Source: Komagataeibacter xylinus (GTDB lineage: Bacteria > Pseudomonadota > Alphaproteobacteria > Acetobacterales > Acetobacteraceae). Taken from it: 64,000 nucleotides of DNA. The stretch spans positions 186,001-250,000 of the forward strand of contig NZ_CP041348.1 in NCBI RefSeq assembly GCF_009834365.1. The letters are read 5' to 3'. Of the stretch, positions 36,279 to 44,550 are shown in pieces. Each line of letters begins with the position of its first letter. The stretch's first letter is position 1. The translations under genes and the position numbers were made by a program. The notes beneath the pieces were generated by a model that made no database searches, was not told where the DNA came from, and saw only the letters and a program-made list of their open reading frames with translations.

Positions 36279-37352
36279 ATGACCAGCCTGTTTGAGCCGA
36301 TTGAACTGGGAAGCATTTACGCCAAAAACAGAATTCTCATGGCGCCGCTGACACGCGGTCGGAGCACCCGTGATCATGTGCCCACCCCCATCATGGCCGA
36401 ATATTACGCGCAACGGGCCGGAGCCGGTCTGATCATCTCAGAAGCGACCGGGATCAGCCGCGAAGGTCTTGGCTGGCCGTATGCGCCGGGCCTGTGGTCG
36501 CAGGAACAGGTGGAAGCCTGGAAGCCCATCACCGCCGCAGTTCACGCCAAGGGCGGAAAGATTGTGGCCCAGCTCTGGCATATGGGTCGGATGGTTCATT
36601 CCAGCGTGACGGGCCAGCAACCTGTGTCCTGCTCGGCGACAAAAGCGCCTGAAGCCCTCCATACGTACGATGGCAAGCAGGCTCCCGAAGTCGCCCGCCC
36701 TCTCACCAAGGAGGACATTGCCCGCATCCTGAACGACTACGAAAATGCTGCTCGCAATGCCCTTCAGGCAGGCTTTGACGGTGTGCAGATTCATGCCGCC
36801 AACGGTTATCTGATCGACGAATTTCTGCGGGACGGCACCAATCATCGTTCCGACGAATATGGCGGTTCGCCGGAAAACCGCATCCGCTTCCTGCGTGAAG
36901 TCACCGAACGCGTGATCGCAACGATTGGCGCGCACAAAACGTCAGTAAGGCTGTCCCCCAATGGCGATACGCAGGGCTGCATCGACAGTCATCCAGGGCA
37001 GGTTTTTGTGCCGGCCGCAAAGCTGCTGAATGACCTCGATATCGCTTTCCTTGAACTGCGCGAGCCCGGACCGAACGGCACGTTCGGCAAGACCGACCAG
37101 CCCAAGCTGCATGGTCCGATCCGCGAAGTCTTCAGGAAGCCGCTGGTTCTGAATCAGGACTACACACGGGAAGAAGCGATCGAGACAGTCGCTACCGGTG
37201 TTGCGGACGCCATTTCGTTTGGTCGGCCTTTCCTCGCCAATCCGGACCTCGTGCGTCGTCTGGAAGACAATCTGCCCCAGAACAAGGACGATATCCGCAC
37301 CTGGTACTCGCAGGGTGCAGAAGGCTATACGGATTATCCGCTTGCTCGCTGA
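36279..37352 (+). CDS. Old Yellow Enzyme-family alkene reductase (NemA-like)
   Basis: The product is 357 residues, an FMN-dependent NADPH alkene reductase acting on electrophilic enones, maleimides or nitro compounds. The N-terminus SLFEPIELGSIYAKNRILMAPLTRGRS is family sequence. The active-site His-x-x-Asn is in VQIHAANGYLIDEFLRDGTN, followed by the catalytic-loop Tyr in RSDEYGGSPENR. The C-terminus has DAISFGRPFLANPDLVRRL, the FMN phosphate site. The ribosome site AGAAGGA (36266-36272) is well spaced. A perfect 13-base hairpin follows the stop. Confidence 0.93.
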   Translation: MTSLFEPIELGSIYAKNRILMAPLTRGRSTRDHVPTPIMAEYYAQRAGAGLIISEATGISREGLGWPYAPGLWSQEQVEAWKPITAAVHAKGGKIVAQLWHMGRMVHSSVTGQQPVSCSATKAPEALHTYDGKQAPEVARPLTKEDIARILNDYENAARNALQAGFDGVQIHAANGYLIDEFLRDGTNHRSDEYGGSPENRIRFLREVTERVIATIGAHKTSVRLSPNGDTQGCIDSHPGQVFVPAAKLLNDLDIAFLELREPGPNGTFGKTDQPKLHGPIREVFRKPLVLNQDYTREEAIETVATGVADAISFGRPFLANPDLVRRLEDNLPQNKDDIRTWYSQGAEGYTDYPLAR

Positions 37353-37368
37353 TACCCTATTTTTCCCG

Positions 37369-37397
37369 CAAGTTCCTTCCAATGGAAGGAACTTGCA
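37369..37397 (+). terminator. Perfect 13-base hairpin after the alkene reductase
   Basis: Arms at 37369-37381 and 37385-37397 pair perfectly around a 3-base loop, 17 bases past the stop. The U-tract is weak (ATTTG), so it may be a terminator or a transcript-end stabiliser. Confidence 0.65.
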
Positions 37398-37552
37398 TTT
37401 GAACTATAGAAAATATTTAGCCGCCGACGTGATACTTGTCGTGAAGTAGGCGAAATCACCTGAATAGTTCTACTCCCTGCCATGAATGTGAACACTGCGA
37501 AAGGCTGTTTTCGGTAACTCTATCCCGATAGCCGACTGTCTGTTTCCCCCAG

Positions 37553-37882
37553 TCACCCGACGAGTAGTCTTGTTCGTTCGCGCACCGCTTCCAGTTCTCT
37601 TTCGGAGACCCGACCTTTATGCTTTGCTCGTCTGGCGCGCCAATCAAGACTGCGAACCTGATCAGAGAGAACCACGCTTGTCGGCTCTCCTGTCAAAGGC
37701 ACTTCAAAGGGATACCCTTTGATTTTTGTCGTTGTCGGGCAACAAACAATCATACCAGATTTTTTGTTGTAACTAACTGGCGAAAGCACCACAGCCGGGC
37801 GATGCCCAGATTGTTCACGCCCTGCCTGAGGATCAAACTCCAGCCAGACGATGTCTCCGCAATCTGGCACCCATGCTGACAT
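37553..37882 (-). CDS. mazF: MazF/PemK-family endoribonuclease toxin
   Basis: The product is 109 residues. Family motifs: GDIVWLEFDPQAGREQSGHRPAVVLSP at the N-terminus, MIVCCPTTTKIKGYPFEV in the middle and VVLSDQVRSLDWRARRA toward the C-terminus. MazF/PemK toxins cleave mRNA at short sequences. The start adjoins the antitoxin stop without a gap. Intact. It faces the alkene reductase gene across about 200 bases without other genes. Confidence 0.92.
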   Translation of the reverse strand: MSAWVPDCGDIVWLEFDPQAGREQSGHRPAVVLSPVSYNKKSGMIVCCPTTTKIKGYPFEVPLTGEPTSVVLSDQVRSLDWRARRAKHKGRVSERELEAVRERTRLLVG

Positions 37883-38125
37883 TTACCAGATCTCTCCGCC
37901 AATTTCAGGCCCAAAACTCACTTCACCGTGACGGTTATCATCCGTGATGGCGGCAGTCAGGGTGTCCAGCGAAAGGACAGCAGGGTGAACCGGTTGAATG
38001 ATGATACGCCCATCTTCTTCCCGGACATCAACAGCCTGATTGATCTGTAGGTGAACCGCTTCAAGGATATTGGCTGGTAGACGGATGGCAGCGCTGTTCC
38101 CCCATTTGCGAACGGTCCCATGCAT
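37883..38125 (-). CDS. mazE: MazE/PemI-family antitoxin
   Basis: The product is 80 residues with an AbrB/MazE swapped-hairpin domain: MHGTVRKWGNSAAIRLPANILEAVHL at the N-terminus. A C-terminal tail after residue 45 would wrap the toxin. An excellent ribosome site (GGAGAGATCC reading leftward) lies just before ATG 38125. A 23-base palindrome at 38140-38162 lies upstream and is probably its operator. The toxin gene follows directly. Confidence 0.9.
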   Translation of the reverse strand: MHGTVRKWGNSAAIRLPANILEAVHLQINQAVDVREEDGRIIIQPVHPAVLSLDTLTAAITDDNRHGEVSFGPEIGGEIW

Positions 38126-38139
38126 TGGATCTCTCCTTT

Positions 38140-38162
38140 GTGTGTCTACATTGTAGATACAC
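38140..38162. promoter_or_regulatory. Palindromic operator of the mazEF pair
   Basis: GTGTGTCTAC-ATT-GTAGATACAC is a 10-base dyad with one mismatch, 14 bases upstream of the mazE start. Autoregulation by a MazE-MazF complex at such a site is usual. Confidence 0.7.
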
Positions 38163-38227
38163 CTTCGGCCACTTCTGTTTCAAGCTAAAAGTAGCCAATG
38201 TCCGCTTCCAATGAGCCAGGTATGCAA

Positions 38228-38249
38228 ACCGGACCTTCTGCATTCCCCC
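38228..38249 (+). repeat. Short direct repeat at module boundary, right copy
   Basis: Partner of 33203-33224 (20 of 22 bases identical, same orientation). It lies between mazE and the end of the copG-like gene, exactly where cargo meets the conjugation backbone. Confidence 0.45.
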
Positions 38250-38259
38250 CTTAACCGAC

Positions 38260-38694
38260 TCAGGTATCGTGCCGTTCCGCCTCAGATCCCACGTCCAGCC
38301 TGACCTCATCATCCAGCGTCGTCCCACGCGCCAACCTGCGTCCGACAGCCTCGACAAAGCCGTCATACCGCTCCCGCCCCTTGCTCTGCGCCGCAGCCAA
38401 AGCCGCATCGGGCAGTGGGGGAGTGCTGGTGAGCCAGAACCGCACGAACACGGCGAGCGATTCATTGGAGATCGTCACCCGTCGTTCCATCCGCTCCAGC
38501 TGCCGCGTCATCCGGTCCAGCCGCCGAGCGAGCGCCGCCTCCAGCCGCTCCGGCCCATCCGGCGACAGAAACGATGCCAGCGCCGTCTCCACAATCAGCG
38601 CCTGCGGCACCTTCTTACGGGCGGCGTAATCGGCGAGCCTGACACTAAGGTCAGCGGGTAGCCGGATCGTGTGTCTGATCCGCATGGCGGTCAC
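38260..38694 (-). CDS. CopG-family ribbon-helix-helix protein of the conjugation module
   Basis: The product is 144 residues (GTG at 38694 overlapping the traG stop; ATG 38685 is an alternative). The N-terminus RHTIRLPADLSVRLADYAARKKVPQALIVETALASFL is a ribbon-helix-helix DNA-binding domain, followed by a helical coiled part. In related conjugative elements this protein lies between traG and trbB. Here traG is directly upstream, but trbB is 29 kb away beyond the cargo. It likely regulates the transfer genes. Confidence 0.85.
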   Translation of the reverse strand: MTAMRIRHTIRLPADLSVRLADYAARKKVPQALIVETALASFLSPDGPERLEAALARRLDRMTRQLERMERRVTISNESLAVFVRFWLTSTPPLPDAALAAAQSKGRERYDGFVEAVGRRLARGTTLDDEVRLDVGSEAERHDT

Positions 38695-40670
38695 AGCCCC
38701 ATCCGATCACCAGGATCGAGCGACACCTGCCGCGCGAGAGCCCGCTCCCCGCGCCGCAGGGTCTGTGCCCGTGTAGCATCGTCCTCGGATTCATCCTCAG
38801 GCGGGTCGAACTCACGCACCGGCTTCCTTGGTGCCTGTACTACCTCTTCCTGTTCCGGCAGTTCCGGCTCACGGCGGATGCCAGCATTGGCGGGATCATC
38901 ATCCCCATTGCTGGCAGGAGGCGGCTGCACCACGTCGGCCCAGTCCCCCGGCGGCGGTCCGATGGGTGGCGTTCCATCCGGAGCCAGAGGCGGCTCGAAC
39001 CGGGGTGGCGGGAGGACGCGCGCGGCCAGTTCGGCGTCTTCGAAATACCGCGCCTTGCGCGCCCGGATCGGCGGGCAGCCCGAGACCATTACCAGTTCTT
39101 CGTCAGGGGGAAGCTGCATGATCTCGCCGGACGTCAGCAGCGGCCGCGCGGTTTCGTGGCGCGTCACCATCAGATGCCCGAGCCACGGCGAAAGCCGGTG
39201 GCCGGCATAGTTCTTCGCGTCACGAATCTCGGTCGCGGTGCCGAGCGCGTCGGAGACCCGTTTGGCGGTCCGTTCATCGTTGGTCGCGAAACTGACCCGG
39301 ACATGGCAGTTGTCGAGGATCGAGTTGTTCTGCCCATAGGCTTTTTCGATCTGGTTCAGGCTCTGTCCGATCAGGAAGCTCTTGATCCCATAGCCCGCCA
39401 TAAAGGCCAGCGCGCTCTCGAAGAAGTCCAGCCGCCCCAGCGCCGGGAACTCATCGAGCATCAGCAGCAGGCGATGGCGGCGCTTCGCCTCCAGTTCCTC
39501 GGTCAGACGACGGCCGATCTGATTGAGCACCAGCCGGACCAGCGGCTTGGTGCGGCTGATATCCGATGGGGGTACCACCAGATACAGCGTCGCCGGATGG
39601 CTGCCGGCGACAAGGTCCCGGATCCGCCAGTCGCAGCGCCGGGTCACATGCGACACCACCGGATCACGATATAGACCGAGAAACGACATGGCGGTGGACA
39701 GCACGCCCGAGCGTTCATTGTCGCTCTTGTTCAGCAGTTCCCGCGCGGAACTGGCGACCACCGGATGCACACCCTTCGCGCCAAGATGTGGCGTGGTCAT
39801 CATGGCGCGCAGCGTGGTCTCGATCGCCCGCTTGGGGTCGGAGAGGAAATTGGCGACCCCGGCCAGGGTCTTGTCTTCCTCGGCGTAGAGGACATGCAGG
39901 ATGGTGCCGACCAGCAAGGCGTGGCTGGTCTTTTCCCAATGGTTGCGCTTCTCAAGGGCGCCCTCGGGATCGACCAGCACATCGGCGATGTTCTGCACGT
40001 CGCGGACTTCCCGTTCACCGCGCCGGACCTCCAGCAGTGGATTGTAGGCGGCGCTGGCGAGGTTGGTCGGATCGAACAGCAGCACCCGACCAAAGCGGGC
40101 GCGCCAGCCGGCGGTCAGTGTCCAGTTCTCGCCCTTGATGTCATGGACGATCGCCGCACCTGGCCAGGTCAGCAGCGTCGGCACCACCAGTCCCACCCCC
40201 TTGCCCGAGCGGGTGGGCGCGAAGCACAGGACATGTTCCGGCCCATCATGGCGAAGATAGGCATCGGCCGAGCGGCCCAGCACCACGCCATCGGGGGCGA
40301 GTAATCCGGCGCGACGGATCTCGCGCGGGTCGGCCCAATGCGCTGAGCCATAAGTGGTGGCGCGCTTCTTCTCGCGGGCGCGCCAGACGGACATCGTGAT
40401 CGCGACGATGACGGCGGCCACGCCGCCCGCCGCCGCGATATACCCGCCGATGGTAAAGATGTCCGGAGCATAGGCGTCGTAGGCGAACCACCACCAGAAG
40501 AATTCCGGCGGATAATAGACTGGCCAACTGAGCAGCATGAACCACGGAGCGCCAAGCTGCGTCTGGAAGCCGAGCCGCCAGGCGGTCCATTGCGTCGCCG
40601 CCCACGTGAAGGCGAGGATCACGGTGCCGACAGCAAACACCGAGCCCCAGAGGATCCTGGTCTGGTTCAT
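38691..40670 (-). CDS. traG: TraG/VirD4-family type IV coupling protein
   Basis: The product is 659 residues, the ATPase that brings the relaxase-DNA complex to the secretion channel. Two N-terminal membrane segments (about residues 8-28 and 74-96) precede the cytoplasmic domain. Walker A is APTRSGKGVG near residue 157 and Walker B LLLMLDEFPALGRLDFFE near 400. The C-terminal 100 residues are Pro/acidic and variable. Upstream, a 119-base region separates it from a rightward DOPA-dioxygenase-like gene. Its stop overlaps the copG start. Confidence 0.95.
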   Translation of the reverse strand: MNQTRILWGSVFAVGTVILAFTWAATQWTAWRLGFQTQLGAPWFMLLSWPVYYPPEFFWWWFAYDAYAPDIFTIGGYIAAAGGVAAVIVAITMSVWRAREKKRATTYGSAHWADPREIRRAGLLAPDGVVLGRSADAYLRHDGPEHVLCFAPTRSGKGVGLVVPTLLTWPGAAIVHDIKGENWTLTAGWRARFGRVLLFDPTNLASAAYNPLLEVRRGEREVRDVQNIADVLVDPEGALEKRNHWEKTSHALLVGTILHVLYAEEDKTLAGVANFLSDPKRAIETTLRAMMTTPHLGAKGVHPVVASSARELLNKSDNERSGVLSTAMSFLGLYRDPVVSHVTRRCDWRIRDLVAGSHPATLYLVVPPSDISRTKPLVRLVLNQIGRRLTEELEAKRRHRLLLMLDEFPALGRLDFFESALAFMAGYGIKSFLIGQSLNQIEKAYGQNNSILDNCHVRVSFATNDERTAKRVSDALGTATEIRDAKNYAGHRLSPWLGHLMVTRHETARPLLTSGEIMQLPPDEELVMVSGCPPIRARKARYFEDAELAARVLPPPRFEPPLAPDGTPPIGPPPGDWADVVQPPPASNGDDDPANAGIRREPELPEQEEVVQAPRKPVREFDPPEDESEDDATRAQTLRRGERALARQVSLDPGDRMGL

Positions 40671-40789
40671 GACAGGAACCGACCAGACAGCTCGATTCTC
40701 CGATATTCAAGGTCTAATGACAACGCCTGGGGCCGCAGGACAGCAGCGGATAATAAACGGACGGACGGCCAGTCCGCAGGGATTGAACG

Positions 40790-41209
40790 ATGACCGACAC
40801 CATCCGCCTGATCGACTCCATCGCCAGCTATCATGCCCATGTCTATTTCGACGGCGCAATGGAACGCGCGGCGGCGGAAAGGCTTCGCGCCGAGGTCGCC
40901 GAGCGCTTCGTGGTCCGGCTGGGTCGCTGGCACGAGGTTCCGGTCGGCCCACACACGTTGCCGATGTATCAGATCGCCTTCGAGACCGGGCTGTTCGCGA
41001 CGCTCGTTCCCTGGCTGATACTCAATCACCGGGGCCTGAGCATCCTGATCCACCCGAATACGCGTTCTCCGCGCCGGGATCACATCAGCGACGGACTCTG
41101 GCTCGGGCAGCGTCGCGCCTTGCTGCCAGAGCAGCTACCGGAAGACTCGCTGAAGGCGGACGACGCAGGGGCTCCGAATACTGAACCGGCGGGCACGGCG
41201 CCGATCTGA
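40790..41209 (+). CDS. DOPA 4,5-dioxygenase-family protein
   Basis: The product is 139 residues. Segments SYHAHVYFDGAMERAAAERL, RLGRWHEVPVGPHTLPMYQIAF, LVPWLILNHRGLSILIHPNT and RDHISDGLWLG are characteristic of the DOPA 4,5-dioxygenase family, with the conserved histidines. Members cleave catechol rings, though bacterial roles are mostly unknown. It is on the opposite strand from the conjugation genes and, with the Xre/RES pair that follows, forms an insertion between traG and the relaxase. Confidence 0.85.
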   Translation: MTDTIRLIDSIASYHAHVYFDGAMERAAAERLRAEVAERFVVRLGRWHEVPVGPHTLPMYQIAFETGLFATLVPWLILNHRGLSILIHPNTRSPRRDHISDGLWLGQRRALLPEQLPEDSLKADDAGAPNTEPAGTAPI

Positions 41210-41313
41210 CGCCAGCCCGAAGCCAGGAGCGTGGCAGCGTTCTATTGGTTGCTTTGGTTGTCATGGTTTCCTATATTGCCATCACGAAGAAGACTCTGCC
41301 AGGAGGCGACAGG

Positions 41314-41940
41314 ATGCCCACGACACCCGTTTCGGAAACGCGCGCCCGCGTTGCGGGAAGCCATACGAGAACCCGACTTCTCGGCGTGGGCAGCATCGTG
41401 ATGGTGCCTGCCGGGCTGGAACTGGCGGCACGCAAGACAGCCCCCGGACGTGTCAGCGCGAAGCCACAGGTGCTGGAATACGAGGTTCGTCCGCAAGCCG
41501 GTCGCTCCCCCTCCCGCGAGACCGCTACAGATGCCTATGCGGTCGGCCCGCGGGGACTTGCCCTGTTACGCGGGAAACAGATCAGGGACGACGATCTTCG
41601 GCGCGCGGGCGGTGCCTACACGCTCGATCAGGTCAGGGAACTGCTCAGAGTCACGCGCCAGGCCATCGAGAAGAAGGTCCGTGAACAGGCGATCCTGGCG
41701 GTTCCGGGACCGAGCGGCGAGCGGCGCTATCCGGTCGCGCAGTTCACCGGCGATGGGGTCATGTCGGGTTTGAAGCCGGTGCTCGCCGCCCTGCCAAGCG
41801 AAAGCGCATGGTTCCGTCTGAATTTCCTGGTCACGCCGCTCGCACAACTCGACGGGCAGACACCGATCGAAGCGCTGGGCGCCGGCAAGACAGAGGCGGT
41901 GGTGAAAGCCGCGCAGTCCATCGGCGTCCAGGGCGGCTGA
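41314..41940 (+). CDS. Xre/MbcA/ParS-type antitoxin of a RES system
   Basis: The product is 208 residues. The C-terminal half shows YTLDQVRELLRVTRQAIEKKVREQAILAV followed by a DUF2384-like region ending FLVTPLAQLDGQTPIEALGAGKTEAVVKAAQS, the toxin-binding helix pair of Xre antitoxins. A strong AGGAGG (41301-41306) fixes ATG 41314; the frame is open a further 23 codons upstream. The RES toxin gene begins 4 bases after its stop. Confidence 0.8.
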   Translation: MPTTPVSETRARVAGSHTRTRLLGVGSIVMVPAGLELAARKTAPGRVSAKPQVLEYEVRPQAGRSPSRETATDAYAVGPRGLALLRGKQIRDDDLRRAGGAYTLDQVRELLRVTRQAIEKKVREQAILAVPGPSGERRYPVAQFTGDGVMSGLKPVLAALPSESAWFRLNFLVTPLAQLDGQTPIEALGAGKTEAVVKAAQSIGVQGG

Positions 41941-41944
41941 CCGC

Positions 41945-42535
41945 GTGCCGGACCAGCCCTGGCCGCCGGGAGACCTCGCTTCCCGGCAACCCCGCTGGCG
42001 CATTCTGCCCGCGGGCCATCCCCTGCATCGTTTTCACTCCCGCGCTCATGACCCCGTCTATTTCGACCGTTCGCGCTCCGGGCGTCTCAACGCGCCGAAC
42101 GGCTCTCATGGCGTTCTCTACACGGCGGAACAGCAGGCCGGCGCGTTCGCGGAGACGTTCCTGCGCGCGCCAGGACGCACGCTGCTGCCGATGGATCTCA
42201 TCGCCGCCAAGGCCTGCGCCATCCTGAGCGCCAATCGAGAACTGCGGCTGGTGGAGCTGCACGGTCCCGGACTGGCTGTACTCGGCGCCACGGCGGAGGT
42301 CACATCATCCGGCCTGCCGTACGATCTGCCGCACGCGTGGTCGAAAGCCGTTCACGACGCATGGTCCGATGCGGACGGCATCAGCTACCGCGCCCGTCAT
42401 GACAACGATCAGATCTGTTTCGCTCTTTTCAACCGGACGGAGAGCGCGATTGCGATCGCCTCCCAGAGCGACAATCTCGATGCGGACTGGTTCTATGAAC
42501 TGATGGAGATCTATGGCGTGGGACTGACGAGCTGA
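41945..42535 (+). CDS. RES-domain toxin
   Basis: The product is 196 residues from a GTG at 41945. The RES domain is recognised from HRFHSRAHDPVYFDRSRSGRLNAPNGSHGVLYTAEQQAGAFAETFL, with the conserved Arg, Tyr and Glu, and a later Ser region. RES toxins consume NAD+ and arrest growth. Paired with the Xre antitoxin just upstream. The gene ends 11 bases from the convergent end of the relaxase gene. Confidence 0.88.
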   Translation: MPDQPWPPGDLASRQPRWRILPAGHPLHRFHSRAHDPVYFDRSRSGRLNAPNGSHGVLYTAEQQAGAFAETFLRAPGRTLLPMDLIAAKACAILSANRELRLVELHGPGLAVLGATAEVTSSGLPYDLPHAWSKAVHDAWSDADGISYRARHDNDQICFALFNRTESAIAIASQSDNLDADWFYELMEIYGVGLTS

Positions 42536-42546
42536 CCGGCAAGGTT

Positions 42547-44304
42547 TCAAATCCCGAGCCCGCGCTTCCGCCCGAAATTCCAGTCCACCGATCCGCCCGG
42601 CGACAGGGTACCGGAAACCTGCCGTCCGAGCTTCTGCTCCAGCGCCGGGCGCCACGGCACGAGCTGGAAGCCCAGCCCGTCATCGACCATCGCGAACCGA
42701 CCCGAGGACAGGGCCACCCGCTGGCGATAGACCCCCGAGACGATCTCGCCTTCCTTCGCGGGCCGGTGCTCCAGCCCGCTCTGCGCCGCCAATCTGGCGA
42801 CGGCCTGATCCAGATCGCGCTGACGCAGGGTGCCGATCAGGTCGGGCGCGAACACCACGCGCTCGCCCTGTCGTCGGGCCAGCCCCTCGGACGCCAGATG
42901 ATCGATCCGCCGCGCCATTGCCTCACGGACCTCCGAGCCGAAACCCGCATTGGCCGGTGCCGGGTCTTTGGCCAGTAACTGGCGGTCAAGCCAGGTCGCG
43001 CCGGGCGCCGTCACCTGCTCGGCCAGCGTGAAGTCCGAGCGGGTCGCCAGCGACAGGCGCTGCGTGCCCTTGGCATCCTCCCAACTCCGGGTCTCGACGA
43101 TCGCACCGGTCCTGGCATCGCCGGTTAGGTCCAGATCGGGGAAGCGGACATGATGCGTGCGCCCGTCGGTCCCCGCGATCACCACGTAGCCCGAGCCCCT
43201 CAACTCGTCATCCAGCCCGCGCTCCACCAGCCGCCCGATGACCGGATCGGCGAGTTTCTCGCCATGGATCGCAAAGCCCGCGACATCGGGATCCACCACC
43301 CCGCCGCCAGACATGGCGCGGTGCATGGTTTTGATGATGTCGCCCCGGATGGAGAGATCGCGCAGGGTCGCCTCCAACCCCGGCTTGAGGGTCCAGCGGG
43401 CCACCCCGACCGGTTCGGCAAGACCAAGCCCTTCCAGCTTGGTCGCCCGGCCCATCAGCAGACGCCGCAGTTGCGGGTCTTCGCCTCCTGCGCCCGGCCG
43501 GAGATCGACGATGCCGCCGCGCTCGTCGTTGATGTCCTGCAACGCGCGATCGAGGCTGGTCCAGCGGTCGGCGCCGATCTCGGTCTCCAGGGCGGTGCGG
43601 ATTTCCTGCTCGCTGCGCGGGCCAAGTTCCAGCGTTACCCGTTCGGCGGCGCGGTCGCGCAGGCCCTGGCTGATATAGGCGCGGCTGATCACCAGATCCT
43701 TGCCGTCATCGGCCACCCCGCGCACCAGGATGTGGACATGCGGATTATCCGTATTCCAGTGATCCACCCCGACCCAGTCCAGTTTGGTGCCGAGGTCGCG
43801 CTCCATGTCCTGCATCAGTTCGCGTGCGAAGCCCCGCAGATCCTCCATCCGCGCCGCATCCTCGGGCGAGACGATGAAGCGGAAATGGTGGCGGTCGTCG
43901 GCGCAGCGTTCCGCGAAGGCCTTGCTGTCCGCTTCGTCGGAGCCGGCATCGAACAGATGGGCTTTGGCACCGTCGCGGGTCACGCCCTCGCGTCTGAGAT
44001 AGGCGATGTGGCGGGCGAGCGGCGCGGAGCGGAAGCGCGTGCCCTGCTGACGGACGACGCGCGCCTTGACCACGACCCGACGGGCATTGCTGCGCAGCCG
44101 CATGGACAGGGCCGCCCGTCGGCCGCGCCCGAAACGGGAGCCGCCACCGCCTCCCCTGCCCTTCGCGCCGAACCGGGTGCCGGTATGACCGGCCCTCTTC
44201 GCGGCACGCATGACCTCGCCAACGAAGGATTTCGGGCGTGCGCCCTGATTGCCATGCTGGATGCGTCCGGGCCGGACAGTCAGGCCGTCATCGCGTGTTG
44301 CCAT
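42547..44304 (-). CDS. VirD2-like relaxase with DUF3363 domain
   Basis: The product is 585 residues, starting at ATG 44304 (MATRDDGLTVRPGRI). Relaxases nick oriT and pilot the strand into the recipient. The metal-binding histidine motif is in WNTDNPHVHILVRG near residue 205, following the RHIAYLRREGVTRDGAKAHLF segment of this family. The C-terminal half is DUF3363. The 246 bases upstream (44305-44550), between relaxase and lytic transglycosylase, are a likely place for oriT, but I could not find a convincing nick sequence there. It lies in one direction with traG, interrupted by the RES module on the other strand. Confidence 0.9.
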   Translation of the reverse strand: MATRDDGLTVRPGRIQHGNQGARPKSFVGEVMRAAKRAGHTGTRFGAKGRGGGGGSRFGRGRRAALSMRLRSNARRVVVKARVVRQQGTRFRSAPLARHIAYLRREGVTRDGAKAHLFDAGSDEADSKAFAERCADDRHHFRFIVSPEDAARMEDLRGFARELMQDMERDLGTKLDWVGVDHWNTDNPHVHILVRGVADDGKDLVISRAYISQGLRDRAAERVTLELGPRSEQEIRTALETEIGADRWTSLDRALQDINDERGGIVDLRPGAGGEDPQLRRLLMGRATKLEGLGLAEPVGVARWTLKPGLEATLRDLSIRGDIIKTMHRAMSGGGVVDPDVAGFAIHGEKLADPVIGRLVERGLDDELRGSGYVVIAGTDGRTHHVRFPDLDLTGDARTGAIVETRSWEDAKGTQRLSLATRSDFTLAEQVTAPGATWLDRQLLAKDPAPANAGFGSEVREAMARRIDHLASEGLARRQGERVVFAPDLIGTLRQRDLDQAVARLAAQSGLEHRPAKEGEIVSGVYRQRVALSSGRFAMVDDGLGFQLVPWRPALEQKLGRQVSGTLSPGGSVDWNFGRKRGLGI

Positions 44305-44550
44305 AGCCCGCTCTCCGCTCCGTTTCGCCCCCGACGGCGCCCGGATCGTTGAAAAGATGAGAAAAAATGCACGGACTGCCGCAGGCGGTGCGTGATGAGA
44401 AGGAAAATTCCCCAATCAAACCAACCATATGCAGTCCCGAAGGAGCACTGCTTTTACCTTGCCGTCCTTCCCTCCGTTGCCAGCCTCCCCCCAGCGCCCC
44501 CTCCCAAAGGCACCCATGGCCCGCCAACGCCCGATGGACCGGAACGGGGG

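Noticed and set aside
43150..44352. A 400-codon rightward frame antisense to the relaxase
   Set aside because: No domain-like sequence; the relaxase on the other strand is clear.
44305..44550. Search for an oriT nick site next to the relaxase
   Set aside because: The position is right, but no nick-like sequence or convincing inverted repeat was found, so no oriT is annotated.
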